Assembly: GCA_963741305.1 (NCBI GenBank)
Contig: CAVUHL010000003.1
Span: 1,240,001-1,304,000, forward strand
Length of the DNA stretch: 64,000 nt
Reading direction: 5' to 3'
DNA from: DATMER01 sp963741305
Lineage (GTDB): Bacteria > Acidobacteriota > Thermoanaerobaculia > Multivoradales > UBA5704
Made by a program: the position numbers and the translations under genes. Positions 60,300 through 64,000 of this stretch are shown here, piece after piece; within the stretch, counting starts at the first letter, position 1; the number at the start of each line of letters is the position of its first letter. The notes under the pieces are model-generated. The model ran no database searches. It was given only the letters and a program-made list of their open reading frames with translations, and was not told where the DNA came from.

Positions 60300-61654
60300 T
60301 TACGGAATCATCTCGATCCGCAGGTTCGAGTACACCCAGCCGTAGGTCGGGAACTCGATCCCTCCGGCGGCCTGCCCCGCGGTGTGGCCGAACTGCACGA
60401 AGAGCCCGCGGCGGGCACCGTGATCGTCTTGTTGATCGCCGAGCCGTTCATCTCCATCGTCGAGACCGTGGCGCCTCCCGAGGTGACTGTCAGGTTGATC
60501 TTGTTGATCTCCGCGTCATAGACGTAGCGCAGGTGGTAGGAGACCCCCTGCTGGAAGGTCAGGGGGACCTCCTGCAACGTCAAAGCCTTGGCGGCCATGT
60601 CCACGTTCTGGGTGTTCTTGATCGCGCTCCGCGGCGGGCCGAACGTGTTCACGTTGGCGAGGGTGTTGCTCCGGTACTTGCCGCGGTGGATCCAGATCAG
60701 GTTGTGGTTGCCGTCGGGCTTGGTCGCCGTCCAGGGGCCGGGGACCACGTCCCACTCGACGATGAACCTCCGCAGGGCCAGGGGCTGCGCCACCGGGACG
60801 TTGAAGGTCTTGACCTCCTGCCCCGCGACCGGCATGTGGATCTGGCCGGTGCGCTCGAACACGAGCGCGCCGGGCGCGGGTCCGGGACCCGCCGGGCCGG
60901 GCAGGGTCGAGGCGCCCGAGGCCGAGGGGGTCACGAACGAGAGCAGCGTCCGCGATGCGGTGAACACCGGCGCGAACGCGAAGAAGAGCTGGTTGCAGGT
61001 GACCTGGGCGCGGGCGTCGGCGATCGACGCCGCTCCCAGGAGCAGCAGGGCATCCCCGAAGTTACGCAGCGACAGCGGCTGCACGCCAACCCGCGCGGTG
61101 CCCCCGACCTGCGTACCGTCGGCCCGGAAGAACTGGATGTCGCAGGCCGCCTGCTGGTTGGAGAGGTTGACGACTGCCAGGTCCGTGTAGGAGCCGCCCG
61201 TATCGCGGAAGAGGCCCTGCAAGTGCGCGGACGAGCCCGCGGTCAGCGAGTTGTCCGACGAGATCACCGGCACCTCGGTGGTCCCGGCAAAGCCGCTGGC
61301 CGGGGAATTCGCCATCCGGGCGTGGACGAACACCTGGGTGCCCACCTCGATCTCCAGCAAACCGGGCGCGCCGGGGCTGCTGATGCCGACCAGCTTGCTG
61401 GTGCGCAGGGGAAAAACCGTGGCCTTCGTGCTCGGCACGGGCCGTTCAGTGCCGTTCGTGCCGGCGGGAATGAAGAGCGTGCCGTAGCGCCGCTCCTGGG
61501 TGCCGCTGTTGCTCAGCCAGACCTCGGTGAGATGGGTGCTCCCGCCCGGGCCGCTGCGGTCGAGCACCGGGACATAGACGAAGCCGGCAAAGGCGGGGGG
61601 GATGGACAGGGCCGCGGCAATAAGCCCGAGGCCGACGACAAGACGCTTCTTCAT
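60300..61654 (-). pseudogene. secreted paralogous-family member 2, frameshifted near its C-terminus
   Basis: The protein starts well (MKKRLVVGLGLIAAALSIPP signal, ATG at 61654) and carries the conserved FIVEWDVVPGPW, HNLIWIHRGKYRSNTLANVN and TQNVDM motifs. Around 60,415-60,425 the frame is lost: the annotated frame continues as unrelated Ser/Arg-rich residues to 60308, while the +1 frame reads GLFVQFGHTAGQAAGG, GWVYSNLRIEMIP and a stop at 60300-60302, as in the paralogues. So a single-base insertion or deletion separates the halves. Either the gene is newly inactivated, or the base is a sequencing error. Full family length otherwise (about 450 codons). Confidence 0.78.
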
Positions 61655-61708
61655 CAGGTTACTACCTCCGGGTCGACTGCGTGGACCCGGAGGGATGATA
61701 GCAAAGCG

Positions 61709-63049
61709 CTACTGGAACATCTCGACCCTCAGGTCGTAGTACGACCAGCCCCAGCTCGGGATCTCGGGGCCGTGCTGGCCCGGGAAGTGTCCGAACTCCA
61801 CGTTCAGGGCGGGCGGATGGACCGTGAGGATGTGGCCCGAGGCCGTGCCGGGCATGCTGAAGGTCTTGAGCTTCGTGCCGGCCTGGGAGATCTCCGACGT
61901 GATCTGGTTCGTGGACGCGTCGTAGGTGTACCGCAGGTGGTAGCGCTTGCCCTGCTGGAGCTGCAGCCCCGCCTCGTTGCTGGTCACCTCCTTGGCGCCC
62001 AGGTCCACGTTCTGGTTCATCTTGATCGAATGCTTGTTCGGCCCGAAGGCGTTCACGTTGGCGATCGTATTGCCGCGGAACTTGCCGCGGTAGAGCCAGA
62101 GGATGGCGTGGTTGCCCGGTATCTTCTCGAGGTTCCAGGGGCCCGGGATGAAGTCGCACTCGATGACCATCCGCTTCAGGGCGAGCGTCTTCTGGATCGG
62201 GATGTCGACGATGCCCTTGGCATGGTTCGGCGGCGTGGCGGTGTGGATGTGGCCAGCCTTCTGGAAGACGACCGAGCTGCCCGAACCGGGAGTGGGGGGG
62301 GGCGGGTTGCCGCCGCTGTCCGCGGCGGTGGAAGCCGACGGCTCCAGGAACCAGACCTGCGAGAGGGGCAGGTTGACCACGGAGGCGAAGATGAAGAACG
62401 GCTGGTTGCAGGTGACCTGAACCCGCGCGTCCGAGATCTTCTGCTCGCCCACGGCGCCGAGCGTGTCGTCGAACTGGCGCAGCGACAGGGCGAAGAAGGA
62501 CAGCGTCACCGTCGAGCCGATCGGCGTTCCGTCCACCCGGAAGAGCTTGAGCTCGCACTGCGCTCCCTGGGTGCCGAGGTTCACCACGCCCATGTTCGAA
62601 ACGGTGCCCCGGCCGGGGTCGCGCTCCAGGCCGACCAGGAAGGCGGCCTTGCCCGCGGCGATGGTGTTCGCGGCCGAGATCACGGGTACCGAGGTCCGCG
62701 TCTGGATGCCCGAGGGCGAGGTATTGATGAGCTGCGCCTCGACCGCCATCTCCTGGCCGGAGCGCACTTCGAGGAGGCCTGACGTGGGCCCCACGTTCGA
62801 GAGCAGGAAGGTGCGCTGCGCCGGCACCGGGATCTCCGGGCCGCCGCCGTGCGTGCCATCGGTACTGGCCGGGATGAAGTGGGTGGAGAAGCCACGCGGC
62901 GTGCCGGCCGGGTTCGAAACCCAGACCTCCGTCGAGTGCAGGCTGCCGTCGTACCAGCTCGGCAGGGTCACCGGAACGTAGACGGGACCCGCCCATACCG
63001 GGACGGAAACGGAGCACAGCGCAAGGGCTACGAGCGTTGCCTTCTTCAC
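61709..63049 (-). CDS. secreted protein of a tandem paralogous family, member 3
   Basis: A 446-residue secreted protein; GTG at 63049 has the best spacing to AGGAGG, and GTG at 63055 is an alternative. Signal peptide KKATLVALALCSVSVPVWA. The N-terminal half (about 25-260) has beta-rich repeats with STEVWVSNPAGTPRGFSTHF, similar in position to LTEVWLSNSGTQERRYGTLF in member 2. The conserved C-terminal domain follows: MVIECDFIPGPWN, HAILWLYRGKFRGNTIANVN, MNQNVD, VEFGHFPGQHGPEIPS, WSYYDLRVEM. Function unknown. Separated from member 2 by 54 bp. Confidence 0.68.
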   Translation of the reverse strand: MKKATLVALALCSVSVPVWAGPVYVPVTLPSWYDGSLHSTEVWVSNPAGTPRGFSTHFIPASTDGTHGGGPEIPVPAQRTFLLSNVGPTSGLLEVRSGQEMAVEAQLINTSPSGIQTRTSVPVISAANTIAAGKAAFLVGLERDPGRGTVSNMGVVNLGTQGAQCELKLFRVDGTPIGSTVTLSFFALSLRQFDDTLGAVGEQKISDARVQVTCNQPFFIFASVVNLPLSQVWFLEPSASTAADSGGNPPPPTPGSGSSVVFQKAGHIHTATPPNHAKGIVDIPIQKTLALKRMVIECDFIPGPWNLEKIPGNHAILWLYRGKFRGNTIANVNAFGPNKHSIKMNQNVDLGAKEVTSNEAGLQLQQGKRYHLRYTYDASTNQITSEISQAGTKLKTFSMPGTASGHILTVHPPALNVEFGHFPGQHGPEIPSWGWSYYDLRVEMFQ

Positions 63050-63165
63050 GGGCACCTCCTCGGGAGGTTACGGACGTACTGCAGAAAATAGCTTCCTGAA
63101 CATAGGGTACGCCAGTTGCGCCGCCCGCGCAATCCCCCATAAAGCTGCGTAAAGCGGCATAAACA

Positions 63166-63195
63166 AAAGCGGACCGGGTTTCCCCGGTCCGCTTT
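63166..63195 (-). terminator. rho-independent terminator
   Basis: AAAGCGGACCGGG (63166-63178) pairs with CCCGGTCCGCTTT (63183-63195). Read on the minus strand, the stem is followed by a run containing TTTTGTTT. It lies 24 bp past the stop of the 63219 gene, so that gene is probably a separate transcription unit from member 3. Confidence 0.85.
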
Positions 63196-63218
63196 CAGAC
63201 ACCGTGGCTATTCCTGCT

Positions 63219-64000
63219 TCAGTTTACGACGTTCATCTGGACGCGCAGGTTGGAGTAGCGCCAGCCGAAGCTCGGCATCTCGGGGAAGTGCTGCCCCGCG
63301 AAGTGGCCGAACTCGGCAAAGAGCGCGCCCTTGGTCGTGAAGCCGAAGGCCGGCACGGACAGGACGCGGTTCTGGGCCGTACCCTTCATGTCCATCCGCT
63401 TGAGCAGCGCGCCGTTCAGGAAGATCTCGGTGCTGACCTCGCGGTTGGCGGCGTCATAGGTGTAGCGCAGGTGATAGGTCTGGTTGTTGACCAGCGCGAG
63501 GCCCGACTTCTGATTGGTGTTCTGCAGCTTGGCCATGTCCACGTTCTGGCTCATCTTGACGAAGTTCTTGCTCGGGCCGAAGGCGTTCACGTTGCTGACC
63601 GTGCCGCTGCGGAAGCGTCCGCGGTGGAGCCAGATCATGCTGTGGTTGCCGTGCGGCGATTTCTTGTGCCAGGGGCCGGTCGAGACGTCCCACTCGAGGA
63701 TCAGCTTGCCGACCTTGAGGTCCCTGGGCACCGTGACGCAGACGATGCCTTTCGCCTTCTCGGTGCGGGCGTTGTGGATGGTTCCTTCCTGGCCGGCGAG
63801 GAACACTCTGGGCTCGATCTCGGTGGCGCTGACGGTGAAGTCACAAGCGCCGGTGGGGCCGACTCCCTCGGCCCAGGTGAGCTTGGGCTCCTTGGTCGAG
63901 GCCGCCGCGGCGTAGGGGTAGAAGGCCTGGTTGCAGGAGACCTCGGCAGCCACGGCGACGCGCGAGCCCATGCGGCCCGCGAAGTCGAACTGGGCGCTGG
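63219..64000 (-). CDS. secreted protein of a tandem paralogous family, member 4 (N-terminus beyond window)
   Basis: The C-terminal 260 or so residues of a fourth family member. The reading frame runs off the window edge: the coding sequence continues upstream of the Met at 63971 (preceded in frame by AQFDFAGR, the same as in member 1), so that Met is internal. Visible motifs are EVSCNQAFYPYAAAAS, LILEWDVSTGPWH, MIWLHRGRFRSGTVSNVN, MSQNVDM, AEFGHFAGQHFPEMPSFGWR. It is most similar to member 1 and shares its Cys pattern. Function unknown. Confidence 0.7.
   Translation of the reverse strand, partial: SAQFDFAGRMGSRVAVAAEVSCNQAFYPYAAAASTKEPKLTWAEGVGPTGACDFTVSATEIEPRVFLAGQEGTIHNARTEKAKGIVCVTVPRDLKVGKLILEWDVSTGPWHKKSPHGNHSMIWLHRGRFRSGTVSNVNAFGPSKNFVKMSQNVDMAKLQNTNQKSGLALVNNQTYHLRYTYDAANREVSTEIFLNGALLKRMDMKGTAQNRVLSVPAFGFTTKGALFAEFGHFAGQHFPEMPSFGWRYSNLRVQMNVVN

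Noticed and set aside
1..64000. tRNA or rRNA genes
   Set aside because: No segment showed a clover-leaf with conserved tRNA elements, nor any rRNA-like run.

Overview
The window is about 64 kb of high-GC bacterial DNA with long runs of same-strand, often overlapping genes. It looks like an environmental Gram-negative chromosome: TolC and HlyD export proteins, TonB domains, many secreted or lipoprotein sulfatase-like and SGNH proteins, a dockerin, and a LodA/LodB pair. The overall flavour suggests Acidobacteriota or a similar soil phylum, but no marker gene in the window settles this. No rRNA, tRNA or CRISPR array was seen.

Region 1 (about 1-4,840) differs from the rest: lower GC, small unrelated genes all on the minus strand, and imperfect palindromes of 59-70 bp between them that end in GTTRRRY/RYYYAAC-like sevenmers. 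This is an integron cassette array with at least five attC-like sites and no integrase in view. Region 2 (4,840-6,425) holds one hypothetical gene and a 21-bp tandem repeat array.

Region 3 (6,426-about 36,000) is the highlight: a composite RiPP (ribosomally made, modified peptide) island. One plus-strand export operon (TolC, HlyD, a C39 peptidase/ABC protein, a second ABC protein and a cyclic-nucleotide-binding protein) sits beside three separate precursor-peptide loci. Precursor 1 (22,474-22,635) is in an operon with a radical SAM/SPASM enzyme, a cupin-like protein, a carbamoyltransferase and an SGNH-hydrolase-like protein. Precursor 2 (27,949-28,167) has five exact heptads carrying Cys every seven residues; it lies between a lanthipeptide-dehydratase N-domain protein and a JmjC/cupin-like protein, and a separate C-domain protein is encoded convergently. 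Precursor 3 (35,432-35,611) has a Gly/Pro-rich core and lies next to an unrecognised protein. All three leaders end in similar acidic double-glycine sites, so all could be cut and exported by the same machinery. Precursors 1 and 2 are flanked by stem-loops, and precursor 3 has one upstream. A large adenylate-cyclase/ATPase/TPR protein and decayed fragments of this same gene set (24.3-25.4 kb) also lie in the island.

Region 4 (35,700-46,400) has secreted SGNH, glycoside-hydrolase-like and sulfatase-like genes, two large intergenic palindromes, and a complete IS1380-type element that split one palindrome. Region 5 (46,400-50,275) is a LodA/LodB-like oxidase pair bracketed by two copies of a long palindromic element. 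Region 6 (50,300-59,165) carries a racemase homologue, a BlaI/M56-TonB regulatory pair with a clear promoter and operator, and a polysaccharide-type group (GT39, nucleotidyltransferase, Gfo/Idh/MocA, SDR, flippase). Region 7 (59,166-64,000) is a tandem family of four related secreted proteins, one frameshifted and one cut by the window edge.
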